Shown: in pieces, positions 35,569-43,635 of the stretch
Layout of the letters: each line of letters begins with the position of its first letter
How positions within the stretch are numbered: position 1 is the first letter of the stretch
Position numbers and translations under genes: made by a program
The notes under the pieces: generated by a model
What the model was told of the DNA's origin: nothing
What the model saw: the letters and a program-made list of their open reading frames with translations, nothing else
Database searches by the model: none
Source of the DNA: an uncultured Clostridia bacterium
Lineage (GTDB): Bacteria > Bacillota > Clostridia > Oscillospirales > Ruminococcaceae
DNA: 63,660 nt
Direction: 5' to 3'
Assembly: GCA_946545645.1 (NCBI GenBank)
Contig: CAMNNQ010000200.1
Span: 1-63,660 of the forward strand

Positions 35569-35642
35569 CGGCATCATCCTCCTTGTGTTTATGGTCTATG
35601 GTAAATCCGGATACACTATCCGATTATTTATACCATAACTAA

Positions 35643-35671
35643 ATTATAAACAAAAGAGAAATTTATTTCAA
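35643..35671 (-). promoter_or_regulatory. Promoter of the HD-domain gene
   Basis: Minus strand TTGAAA (35666-35671), 17-base spacer, TATAAT (35643-35648). A small hairpin (GGATA-GTG-TATCC) lies in the leader. Confidence 0.75.
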
Positions 35672-35695
35672 TCGGTTAATTATTATATTTTGTTG

Positions 35696-36616
35696 TTAAA
35701 TCTGAGTATTGGGTAAATCAAAATACAAATGGTCAAAGAATTCCGGGATATAATCGCTGTCAGCGGATTCTCTTTCCTGAATAAACCCGTCAAATCCTGC
35801 CTCTTCCACGATCTTAAGTACAGAATTATACTCAAAAGTTGTTGTCCGGCGGGTCAGTCCAAGCTCAGCAGAACGGTAGACCGGAGTAAACTGGCACATC
35901 AGGCTGACAAGCAGCTCGTCAGGAGCAAAACTGTCTCTGAGCCATTTCATAAGCTCGATACTGTCTTTTCGACAACCTGGCAAGACAAGATGTCTGGCCA
36001 AGACACCTGAGACCAGTTTTCCTGAGGCGTCATATCTCGGTTTTCCGGCTATATCAAGCATTTTATGCAAGGAGCTCGAGCAATGTTCAAAGTAATCCTC
36101 TGCTTTGGAAAGCCTTAGCGAAAGCTGGCTGTCCCTGTATTTAAGATCCGGCAAAAAAATATCTACGTAACCTCTCAGCAAGTCAAGTGTCTTGCCGCTT
36201 TCGTAGCCACCGCAGTTATAGATCACAGGTATCCCGAGCCGGGACTTGACCATATCCAGCGCAGAGATTATGCTGGGTACAAAATGTGTAGGGGTAACAA
36301 GATCAATGTTTTCCGCCCCCATTTCCACAAGTCTCAGAAATGTATCAGCCAATTGTCTGTCCGTAAGCTCAAAGCCCATGTGCTCTGCCGATATGGGATA
36401 ATTCTGGCAGAATCCGCATCCAAGACTGCACCCGGAAAAGAACACTGCGCCCGAACCTCCCCGTCCGCTTAGGCAGGGCTCCTCCCAAAAATGCAGCTCA
36501 GCCCTTGCTATGCGAGCAATTGCACCCTCGCCGCAGAAACCTTTTCTAATGTAACGATCTGCGCCGCACTCCCTCGGGCAGAGAGTGCAGCGCGAATACA
36601 TCTCATTTTTCATCAT
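35696..36616 (-). CDS. Radical SAM protein, PflX/PFL-activase-like
   Basis: A 306-residue radical SAM protein. The SAM cluster is CSLGCGFCQN (CxxxCxxC). Ahead of it is an extra Cys-rich region, CTLCPRECGADR and GFCGEG, typical of the PflX / AmmeMemoRadiSam-related group annotated as putative pyruvate formate-lyase activating enzymes. Its real substrate is unknown. It is the last gene of the Lrp-aminotransferase-ispE operon, 16 bases after the zinc-ribbon gene. The ribosome site is weak. Confidence 0.83.
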   Translation of the reverse strand: MMKNEMYSRCTLCPRECGADRYIRKGFCGEGAIARIARAELHFWEEPCLSGRGGSGAVFFSGCSLGCGFCQNYPISAEHMGFELTDRQLADTFLRLVEMGAENIDLVTPTHFVPSIISALDMVKSRLGIPVIYNCGGYESGKTLDLLRGYVDIFLPDLKYRDSQLSLRLSKAEDYFEHCSSSLHKMLDIAGKPRYDASGKLVSGVLARHLVLPGCRKDSIELMKWLRDSFAPDELLVSLMCQFTPVYRSAELGLTRRTTTFEYNSVLKIVEEAGFDGFIQERESADSDYIPEFFDHLYFDLPNTQI

Positions 36617-36632
36617 CTTAATTTAAAGTTAC

Positions 36633-37793
36633 CTAAGAATCTGATTTATTATCTATCGGAATTGAAGAAGTATCGTCGTTTCTCGCCTTGGGATCATCAG
36701 CAAGAGATTCATCCAGCTTATCATAACCGAATGTATCATTCACTGTCTGATACTCTCCGAAACCGACATCAAAAGCAAGGTCCTTTGTCTGACCGTTATC
36801 AAAAACAGCAAAGTGCGCCTTGAATAATACAGCCTGTGCCGGAACGATAACAAGATTGTTATCGCTGGATGTGACGCTTTTATCAGTACTATTGAATATA
36901 TAAGATCTGCTCAGCACCTTTCCAGTAATATCACAGGCTTCTACATAGCTTTCCATCGGATATATCCAATAATCGCCGGCCTGCTTGATATCCAGAGTAA
37001 CATCAAATCCGAGAATCTTTTCTCCAAGAACAGAATTACCTTCCGGTTTGAAAGAAGCAAGCTCATCAGAAGTAAAGACTCCGTCTGCGTGTTTCAGATA
37101 AAACGTCTTATATCTCCTACTATTTCCAAAATGAAGATCGTATTTATCATAAGTAGCAACTTTTTCCTTGAAAAGATCAGGGACTTTAATCTGCGGGGGT
37201 TTTGTAATCGTGATCGGGGGCTGTGAGTAATTGGCAAGCACTCTGCTGTTAGTGTTCTTACTTGAAGAATTCTTCGTTGAAGCACTTACAAATGCAAACA
37301 TGATCACAGGAACAATAATAGTAAGCAGCACAGCCACTAAAATGGCCCCGCCAGCTTTGGAACTGTTCCTGTTGACATTCGGAACAGAACCATTGCGGTA
37401 TGCGTTATAATTCAGCGGTCTGCTCTGACCGAATGTGTTTCCGTGATAAGAGTTATTTTCGGGGAAGGGGCCTGTCTGTCTGTAATTATTTCTCAGATTA
37501 ACATAGCTTGAATTATTCTGGTTAGCATTACTGTATGCATTTTTGTTGTAAGTCGCAGATGGAATAGGATCGCTTGCTTCTTCTTTCCTCTGCTCGTCGA
37601 TAAAGCTATCTTCCTTGAATTCATCATATATATCGCTTTCCTCAGTAGTGGAAAAGCCTCTGCCATGCGTATGTACGCTCTCTGAGTACTGATGGCAGGA
37701 AATATCCTCTTCTCTTGCCGTAAAGCATTCCGGACAGATCTCTTCATTGTCCTTGAATCTATAGCCGCACATACGGCATCTGTTTTTTGCCAA
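36633..37793 (-). CDS. Zinc-ribbon membrane protein of unknown function
   Basis: A 386-residue protein not recognised as a characterised family. It opens with a zinc ribbon (CRMCG and CPEC, residues 6-22). An Asn/Ser/Tyr-rich linker follows (about 75-150), then one membrane helix (about 153-175) and an extracytoplasmic C-terminal domain of about 200 residues with beta-strand character. The layout suggests a cytosolic ribbon and an outside domain. The start is TTG, since GGGGTG (overlapping the ispE end) is correctly spaced and no in-frame ATG is near. It is 5 bases after ispE. Confidence 0.65.
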   Translation of the reverse strand: MAKNRCRMCGYRFKDNEEICPECFTAREEDISCHQYSESVHTHGRGFSTTEESDIYDEFKEDSFIDEQRKEEASDPIPSATYNKNAYSNANQNNSSYVNLRNNYRQTGPFPENNSYHGNTFGQSRPLNYNAYRNGSVPNVNRNSSKAGGAILVAVLLTIIVPVIMFAFVSASTKNSSSKNTNSRVLANYSQPPITITKPPQIKVPDLFKEKVATYDKYDLHFGNSRRYKTFYLKHADGVFTSDELASFKPEGNSVLGEKILGFDVTLDIKQAGDYWIYPMESYVEACDITGKVLSRSYIFNSTDKSVTSSDNNLVIVPAQAVLFKAHFAVFDNGQTKDLAFDVGFGEYQTVNDTFGYDKLDESLADDPKARNDDTSSIPIDNKSDS

Positions 37794-37798
37794 TCATA

Positions 37799-38677
37799 TC
37801 ACCCCATTATCTTGCAGCCAGCCGAAACAGGTTCAAGTACCTGTGCAAAGCTATAACTGCGCAATTTATCTATGCAGCGCTCTGCTTCCTTGCGCGAAGC
37901 GAATACTCCGAATACTACAGATCCGCTTCCTGTCATCAGAGCACCCAAAGCTCCGTTTTGCAACAGCTCGGATTTCGCCTGCTCGATAAGCGGTTCTCTT
38001 ACGGCTGCCTCAAGCGCATTAAACATACCATCCGACAGCCCTGAGATATCTTCTCCTTCAAGTGAATGCTCAAATTCCGGAAAACTCTTTCGCTTGATCT
38101 GACTTTCACAAATATCAAACGATCTGTATGCTTCCGGCGTGGAAATACGGATATCCGGCCTGACTGCTGCAAACCAAACATTTTTCAGCGTCGGGTACGA
38201 AGTGAGCTTTTCGCCGATCCCCTCGCAAAGCACTGTCCCTCCAAGCATAGTGAAAGGTACATCAGCTCCCAGCCCGGCGCCGATCTCAAAAAGCTTTTTT
38301 TCTGAAAGCGGTTTACCGTAAAGGGTATTCAAAGCGATCAGCGTTGCACCGCAATCAGCGCTTCCACCTGCCATACCGGCCATCGACGGAATCTTTTTAT
38401 CGACATAAACTCTCAAGCCTTCAGGAGCGATCCCTGAAGCGAGATAGAATCTTTCACAAGCCTTACAGATAAGGTTATTCTTATCCTTCGGAAAAGAAGG
38501 TTCGTCACAGATAAGCTCGATGTCCTCTAGACCGCAGCCTATACTGAATCTTAAAGTATCGTATACTGATACAGACTGCATTACCGATCTCAGCAGATGG
38601 TAGCCGTCTTCTCTTTTACCAGTAATATCAAGATATAGATTGAGCTTTCCGAAAGCTCTGACAGTGATCTCACGCAT
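37799..38677 (-). CDS. ispE: 4-diphosphocytidyl-2-C-methyl-D-erythritol kinase
   Basis: ATP-dependent kinase of the MEP isoprenoid pathway; a GHMP kinase. Signatures: AFGKLNLYLDITGKREDGYH at the N-terminus, the ATP loop PSMAGMAGGSADCGATLIALN, and the late MTGSGSVVFGVF. Length 292 is normal. It overlaps the aminotransferase gene by 8 bases. Other pathway genes (dxr, ispG) are in the pyrH operon. Confidence 0.94.
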   Translation of the reverse strand: MREITVRAFGKLNLYLDITGKREDGYHLLRSVMQSVSVYDTLRFSIGCGLEDIELICDEPSFPKDKNNLICKACERFYLASGIAPEGLRVYVDKKIPSMAGMAGGSADCGATLIALNTLYGKPLSEKKLFEIGAGLGADVPFTMLGGTVLCEGIGEKLTSYPTLKNVWFAAVRPDIRISTPEAYRSFDICESQIKRKSFPEFEHSLEGEDISGLSDGMFNALEAAVREPLIEQAKSELLQNGALGALMTGSGSVVFGVFASRKEAERCIDKLRSYSFAQVLEPVSAGCKIMG

Positions 38678-39845
38678 TTTTAAGCTCCCTCACGAATTCC
38701 CCTATCCTGACAAGCGCCTCTTTCAAATGCGAAATAGAATAAGCATAGGATACTCTGACAAACCCCTCACCGCATTCACCGAATGCGTTTCCGGGAACTA
38801 CAGCGACACGTTTTGTATGCACAAGCCTTTCGCAGAATTCCTCGCTGGAGAGCCCTGTCGATCTGATACAAGGAAATACATAAAATGCTCCCTGCGGTGT
38901 AAAGCAATCGAGCCCCAGCTTGTTGAAACCATCAACAACGAACCTTCTTCTGGCATCATATTCATCCCGCATAGCCGCAACGTCATCCTCGCATTCAGTA
39001 AGTGCAACAATAGCTGCAAACTGGCTGACTGTAGGTGCGCACATTATCTGATACTGGTGCAGTTTCAAGACCTGTCTCATGACCGGCTCAGGACCTGCTG
39101 CAAATCCGAGTCTCCAGCCTGTCATCGCAAAGCTCTTGGAAAACCCGTTTATCACTATCGTCCTTTCGCGCATACCGTCTATCTCAGCGATAGAGACGTG
39201 CTTTCCGGAATATGTAAGTTCGGAATAGATCTCATCTGAAACGACCATGATCTCAGTATTTCTGAGAACTTCGGCGATCGCTTCAAGATCTTCTCTCCGC
39301 ATTATTGCTCCCGTTGGATTATTGGGAAACGGAAGGAAAAGCAGCTTTGTTTTATCTGTTATTTTTTCAGAGAGAGCTTTTGCGGTGAGTCTGAACTCAT
39401 CCTCAGCCTTTGTTTCGATAACGACAGGCACTCCCCCGGCCAGTCTAACGAGCGGAGAATAGCAGACAAACGACGGCTCGACACACAATATTTCGTCTCC
39501 CGGGTTTGTCAGAGCTCTTATTGCCAGATCAATTGCCTCCGAACCGCCGACTGTTATCACTATTTCGCTCTTCGGATCATAGCTTGTGTGTATCGTTCTC
39601 CGGAGATAATCTGAAATCCTGCCTCTCAGCTCAGCGAGGCCGGCATTTGCTGTATAGCTGGTCCTTCCCTTTTCAAGTATATCTATCGCAGACTTTCTTA
39701 TTCTCCAGGGTGTCTTGAAATCAGGCTCTCCTACTCCGAGAGAGATAACATCATCCATCTCGGCAGCAATATCAAAAAAACGCCTTATCCCTGAGGGCTT
39801 GATATCGACAGCCGTTTTCGAGAGCAGCTTATCATAATCCAACAT
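38670..39845 (-). CDS. PLP-dependent class I/II aminotransferase
   Basis: A 391-residue fold-type I aminotransferase. The PLP lysine is in NGFSKSFAMTGWRLGFAAG, and the Asp pair region is VVSDEIYSELTYSG. It resembles the PatA/aspartate-alanine aminotransferase subgroup; substrate not determinable. Its start overlaps the Lrp-family gene's stop (TGATG), so it is likely coupled and perhaps regulated by that protein. This Lrp-aminotransferase pairing is common in clostridia. Confidence 0.9.
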   Translation of the reverse strand: MLDYDKLLSKTAVDIKPSGIRRFFDIAAEMDDVISLGVGEPDFKTPWRIRKSAIDILEKGRTSYTANAGLAELRGRISDYLRRTIHTSYDPKSEIVITVGGSEAIDLAIRALTNPGDEILCVEPSFVCYSPLVRLAGGVPVVIETKAEDEFRLTAKALSEKITDKTKLLFLPFPNNPTGAIMRREDLEAIAEVLRNTEIMVVSDEIYSELTYSGKHVSIAEIDGMRERTIVINGFSKSFAMTGWRLGFAAGPEPVMRQVLKLHQYQIMCAPTVSQFAAIVALTECEDDVAAMRDEYDARRRFVVDGFNKLGLDCFTPQGAFYVFPCIRSTGLSSEEFCERLVHTKRVAVVPGNAFGECGEGFVRVSYAYSISHLKEALVRIGEFVRELKNA

Positions 39846-40321
39846 CAGAAGATCATTCCTCTCTCGTCCTTTTCGGCATCAGTCTTGATGATACCGTTCT
39901 CCTTATAGCTCTTCAGGACAAAATGGGTAGTTGTAGACTGGACTGCATCTATAGCTGCAAGCCTTTGATTAACGAACTGTGATATATCTCTGATGTTCCT
40001 TCCAATAACAGAGACAAGTATATCATAACCACCGGACATGAGCCTTACTGACTCGACCTCGTCATACGAAGCAATCTTTGCAGCTATTTCATCAAAACCG
40101 CTCTGCGACTGCGGTGTTACCTTCAGCTCGATAAGGGCAAGCACTGAATCATCATCGAATGCGGCATCATCTATAACAGCCGAATAACCTCTTATAACGC
40201 CTGTACGCTCCAGGTCAGCGATCTGTTTTTCGATCTCCTCCGGAGTCTTCCCGGTCATAACAGCAAGCTCGTCAGCGGTAAGTCTTGCATTCTTTCTTAG
40301 TATCTGCAACAATTTCTGCAT
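39845..40321 (-). CDS. Lrp/AsnC family transcriptional regulator
   Basis: A 158-residue regulator. The N-terminal winged helix-turn-helix (LLQILRKNARLTADELAVMTG) is followed by the RAM ligand-binding domain (from about residue 65). Family members bind amino acids and often control the next gene. It is first in the operon with the aminotransferase and ispE, behind a clear promoter. The start ATG has AAGGAGAG upstream. Confidence 0.9.
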   Translation of the reverse strand: MQKLLQILRKNARLTADELAVMTGKTPEEIEKQIADLERTGVIRGYSAVIDDAAFDDDSVLALIELKVTPQSQSGFDEIAAKIASYDEVESVRLMSGGYDILVSVIGRNIRDISQFVNQRLAAIDAVQSTTTHFVLKSYKENGIIKTDAEKDERGMIF

Positions 40322-40378
40322 AAATGCTCTCTCCTTTCATTTTGGCCCAAAACGGGAACTGTTTTTTTCCTTCATTAT

Positions 40379-40407
40379 ATTATACCATATTACGGGTAAA
40401 AAATCAA
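40379..40407 (-). promoter_or_regulatory. Promoter of the Lrp-aminotransferase-ispE operon
   Basis: Minus strand TTGATT (40402-40407), 17-base spacer, TATAAT (40379-40384); a second overlapping TATAAT is at 40374-40379. Autoregulation by the Lrp-like protein is plausible, but no operator was recognised. Confidence 0.75.
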
Positions 40408-40413
40408 GTATGC

Positions 40414-40447
40414 AAAACGGCGGTACGCTTTCGCATACTGCCGCTCT
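40414..40447 (-). terminator. Terminator after the EAL-domain gene
   Basis: On the minus strand an 11-position stem with a GAAA tetraloop (one A-C mismatch, one G-U pair), followed by UUUU (40417-40414). It lies just before the Lrp promoter. Confidence 0.75.
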
Positions 40448-40472
40448 GCCATAATTCTATAAAACCGGGCTT

Positions 40473-42137
40473 TCAGCCCATATCTGAAATTAGCTCGTTT
40501 GTGAACTTTCCTCTCTCCATCGGTCTGCCGAACCTGAAGCCCTGAGCCATCTCGCAGCCAATTTCTTCAAGAAAATTAACCTGTGAAAGCTTCTCTACTC
40601 CCTCAGCAATAACTTCCATTCCCAGCTCAGTTATCGTGTTTACGATATTCCTTATAACTATTCTTGCGTTCTGACCATTCTCTTCGATCGAATCAACAAA
40701 AGATTTATCCAGCTTGATTACATCAACTCTGATATCTTTGAGCATATTCAGCGAGGAATACCCTGTTCCGAAATCATCTATCGAAATACCGAAGCCTCTG
40801 TTTCGCATCTCCTTGATAAAAGCAAGCATGGCATTATAATCTTCGTGGCATGATGTCTCGGTAAGTTCTATCTCGATATATTTTGTCGGGATCTTAAAGC
40901 GGTCAAGAACAGCCTGAATATCATCTGCAAGGTGAATATTATGGAGGTGTATCTTTGAAAAGTTAACTGATACTCTTACAGGCTTTATGCCGTTATCCAG
41001 CCAGTAGCGGATACTGCGGCAGCTCTCTTCAAGCATATAGAAATCCAGATCGCAGACAGAGCCTTCACGTTCAAGTATAGGTACAAAATCGTTGGGAGAT
41101 ATAACTCTCTCGCCTTTCTGCCACCTTACAAGCGCTTCACATCCGCAAAGCCTACCTGTATCCATCCTTACTTTCGGCTGGAAAAAGACCTTGAATTCAC
41201 GATCTTTGAGTGCCTTCGGAAAGATAGCGGATATCTCGTTTTCAACAAGAGCGCGGTCATATATTTCCTTAGTAAAATACACATAACGCTCATTAGGAGA
41301 ATGCTTGGATGCATTATATGCCATAAAAGCACGGTTAAGGATATCGTTGAGGGTATCTATCGGCCCGATATTGTATATCCCCAGCTTTGATCCGAGATCA
41401 AATCGAACATAATCGCTTATCCATACAGTAACATTCTCTGTCTCTTTGATAAATTTATCCAGATCTTTATTTATAACAAGAGCAAGGAAAGAATCTCCTC
41501 CTATCCTGGCTACCGTTCCCGGTCTGGAAAGGGAGATCAGTTTTTCGGCATACAGCTTCAGGACTTTATCTCCGGATCTGGTTCCGATATTCTGATTTAT
41601 AAACTTGAAATTTTTAATATTCACATATACGGCTGTAAAATCACCGATAGAGCCTGTGATGAGACATTTCTCACAGAATCTTGCAAGCCCTTCACTGTTC
41701 AGAACATCCGTAAGAGGGTCTGTTACCGCGAGCCGGTCTACACGAGCATAGGCTCTGGTCTTTGCGCAGAGAGCATATAGTGTCTCCAGCAAGAAATTTA
41801 TGGCATCAAACTCATCGTCGGTCCACAGATGGCCGCTGGACGGATACAGCTCGATCATAACGCTTCCGTTATCTACCGTCTTATATCTTCTCTCCATCTT
41901 ATAAGCAGAATTATAATACGGCTCGGTAAAAACAGTATAACGTCTAACTTTAGTTCCGAGCTCATCGAGGGTGAAATGTGTATCGACCTCAAAATTCAGT
42001 CTTCCAAGCGAGATCTCCTTACTGATAAGATGGAGCTGCTCGCCCAGAAGAGAGATCAGCTTACTGAGCGTGTCGGCATTATTCAGGATAGAGTTGAAAA
42101 ACTGCTTAAAACTATTGCTGCAAAGCACACCTTCCAA
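40473..42137 (-). CDS. EAL-domain c-di-GMP phosphodiesterase with degenerate GGDEF domain
   Basis: Layout: an N-terminal sensor-like region (about 1-135), a GGDEF domain whose active site reads GGDSF and whose first metal Asp is replaced (VNIKNFKFIN), and a complete EAL domain. The EAL domain keeps CEALVRW, the metal Asn in VNFSKIHL, ELTETSCHED, DDFGTGYSS, a catalytic Lys (IKLDKSF) and AEGVE. I infer c-di-GMP hydrolysis, with the GGDEF domain perhaps binding GTP as an activator. No membrane helix is obvious. The start is uncertain: TTG 42137 has GGGGGTG at 6 bases; GTG codons at 42152 and 42146 lack a good site. Confidence 0.85.
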   Translation of the reverse strand: MEGVLCSNSFKQFFNSILNNADTLSKLISLLGEQLHLISKEISLGRLNFEVDTHFTLDELGTKVRRYTVFTEPYYNSAYKMERRYKTVDNGSVMIELYPSSGHLWTDDEFDAINFLLETLYALCAKTRAYARVDRLAVTDPLTDVLNSEGLARFCEKCLITGSIGDFTAVYVNIKNFKFINQNIGTRSGDKVLKLYAEKLISLSRPGTVARIGGDSFLALVINKDLDKFIKETENVTVWISDYVRFDLGSKLGIYNIGPIDTLNDILNRAFMAYNASKHSPNERYVYFTKEIYDRALVENEISAIFPKALKDREFKVFFQPKVRMDTGRLCGCEALVRWQKGERVISPNDFVPILEREGSVCDLDFYMLEESCRSIRYWLDNGIKPVRVSVNFSKIHLHNIHLADDIQAVLDRFKIPTKYIEIELTETSCHEDYNAMLAFIKEMRNRGFGISIDDFGTGYSSLNMLKDIRVDVIKLDKSFVDSIEENGQNARIVIRNIVNTITELGMEVIAEGVEKLSQVNFLEEIGCEMAQGFRFGRPMERGKFTNELISDMG

Positions 42138-42321
42138 TGCCTTCACCCCCACAGGATAAAATTGTTAACTCTTATAACATAATGATATCATTACTTCAGC
42201 AGAATGTCAATTGTATAACTCCACATAAGTTTACCGTATATTTCAAATATTTCAGCTATTTTGACATACTGGAAGCTGCCGATCCCGAATAGAGTTATTT
42301 AAGAATATTTGTAAATAGCTA

Positions 42322-42350
42322 TTGCAAAATCATATAAAATATAGTATAAT
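42322..42350 (+). promoter_or_regulatory. Promoter of the 42.4-44.8 kb operon
   Basis: TTGCAA (42322-42327), 17-base spacer, TATAAT (42345-42350). Shares the stretch ATAAAATATAG just before TATAAT with the mtaB promoter. Confidence 0.75.
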
Positions 42351-42390
42351 AAAATGTGAATGAAAATCTGTATAAAGGAAGTGTATAAAA

Positions 42391-42669
42391 ATGGGAATAG
42401 TCTTCAAATTCAGCTCCAAGCCGGAAAAAGCCATCGCTGCTGCGACTGCGGCTTTTGTGCTCTCTATAGTTTTTGATGACCACAAGAGAAAAGAAAAAGG
42501 CTCCAAAAAATACCAGAACTTCCCTAAAAGGATGAAAAAGAATTATGACCGTGTAGATTCTATCCTCAAAAAGACTCTTGCCAAAGAACTCTATGACGGA
42601 AAGATCCACTACAAAGATGAAAAGCTCGAGGCTCTCACTATCGAAAACGGGGAAACGATAAAGCTATGA
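42391..42669 (+). CDS. Small hypothetical protein
   Basis: A 92-residue protein not recognised. It has a short N-terminal hydrophobic stretch (about 14-28, Ala-rich) followed by a Lys-rich region (DHKRKEKGSKKYQNFPKRMKK) and an acidic C-terminus. It may be a single-pass or peripheral membrane protein. It is the first gene behind the promoter at 42322, has AAGGAAG upstream, and overlaps the next gene by 4 bases, so it is likely expressed. Confidence 0.6.
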   Translation: MGIVFKFSSKPEKAIAAATAAFVLSIVFDDHKRKEKGSKKYQNFPKRMKKNYDRVDSILKKTLAKELYDGKIHYKDEKLEALTIENGETIKL

Positions 42670-43025
42670 CCAAATATCTCAGCGCCTACAAAGCCTATAT
42701 AGAGGAACAGCTCAGCAGCGGTAATGCAGACTATGAGCGGCTGCTCAACTACCATAGAGATCATATTCGTTTTTTTGCACACGAAAGGCTGATCCATCTG
42801 CTTGTGACCATCCTGTTCGCACTGATGACGGTCGCCTGCTTTATTGCTATCGCAATAACCGAAAAGATCATACTAATCCCCTTGGCCTGTGCTTTTCTGA
42901 TACTGCTTATACCTTACATAAAGCACTACTATTTCCTTGAAAATACAGTTCAGCAGCTTTACAGGCTTTATGACACGATATATGAAAAAGTCTATGGATA
43001 CCCAAGGGCAGATCGGAGCGAATGA
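42666..43025 (+). CDS. Small two-helix membrane protein
   Basis: A 119-residue protein with two adjacent hydrophobic segments in the middle (LLVTILFALMTVACFIAIAI, then IILIPLACAFLILLIPYI). Both ends are charged. Not recognised as a characterised family. It overlaps both neighbours by 4 bases, which strongly suggests translational coupling in one operon. Confidence 0.65.
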   Translation: MTKYLSAYKAYIEEQLSSGNADYERLLNYHRDHIRFFAHERLIHLLVTILFALMTVACFIAIAITEKIILIPLACAFLILLIPYIKHYYFLENTVQQLYRLYDTIYEKVYGYPRADRSE

Positions 43026-43633
43026 TGCCATACAAAGAATTTACAAAGGAATGCTGGAAAGGCAGTGTCCTGACTGCTCCCCTTCCGCCTGTTCTGGTAA
43101 GCTGCGGATACGGAGATATACAGAACGTCCTGACCGTAGCCTGGACAGGCATATTATGCACACAGCCGCCGGTTACATATATCTCTCTTCGCAAAGAGAG
43201 ATTTTCCTATAAGCTGATACAAGACAGCGGTGTATTCGTAATCAACCTCCCGACAGAAGAACTTGTAAGAGCCGTCGATCTATGCGGCGTTAAAAGCGGA
43301 AAAAACACAGACAAGGCAAAAGCTGCCGGCTTGACCTACGGCAAGGCTTCAATTGTAGAGGCACCGCTGATTGAACAATCCCCGGTAAGTATCGAATGTA
43401 AGGTCAGAGAAATAATCCCTCTCGGGACACATGATGTTTTTATCAGCGATATTCTTGCTGTCAACGCTGCCAAGGAGCTTCTGGACGAAAATGGCAGACT
43501 GGCTCTAGATAAGGCTGATCTGCTTGCTTATGCTCACGGTGAATACTTTGCCCTAGGAAAAAAACTGGGCAGCTTTGGATATTCCGTCCGAAAAAAGCAT
43601 AAAAGCAAAAATACTGCAAAAAAAGGAAAATAA
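43022..43633 (+). CDS. Flavin reductase-like (split-barrel FMN-binding) protein
   Basis: A 203-residue flavin reductase-domain protein. Landmarks: VLVSCGYGDIQNVLTVAWTG and PPVTYISLRKERFSYKLI, then FVINLPTEELVRAVDLCG, the usual FMN/phosphate-binding pattern. The C-terminus is Lys-rich. Physiological partner unknown. It overlaps the upstream membrane protein and lies 2 bases before the phospholipase-like gene. A second family member lies at 48881-49444. Confidence 0.85.
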   Translation: MMPYKEFTKECWKGSVLTAPLPPVLVSCGYGDIQNVLTVAWTGILCTQPPVTYISLRKERFSYKLIQDSGVFVINLPTEELVRAVDLCGVKSGKNTDKAKAAGLTYGKASIVEAPLIEQSPVSIECKVREIIPLGTHDVFISDILAVNAAKELLDENGRLALDKADLLAYAHGEYFALGKKLGSFGYSVRKKHKSKNTAKKGK

Positions 43634-43635
43634 CT

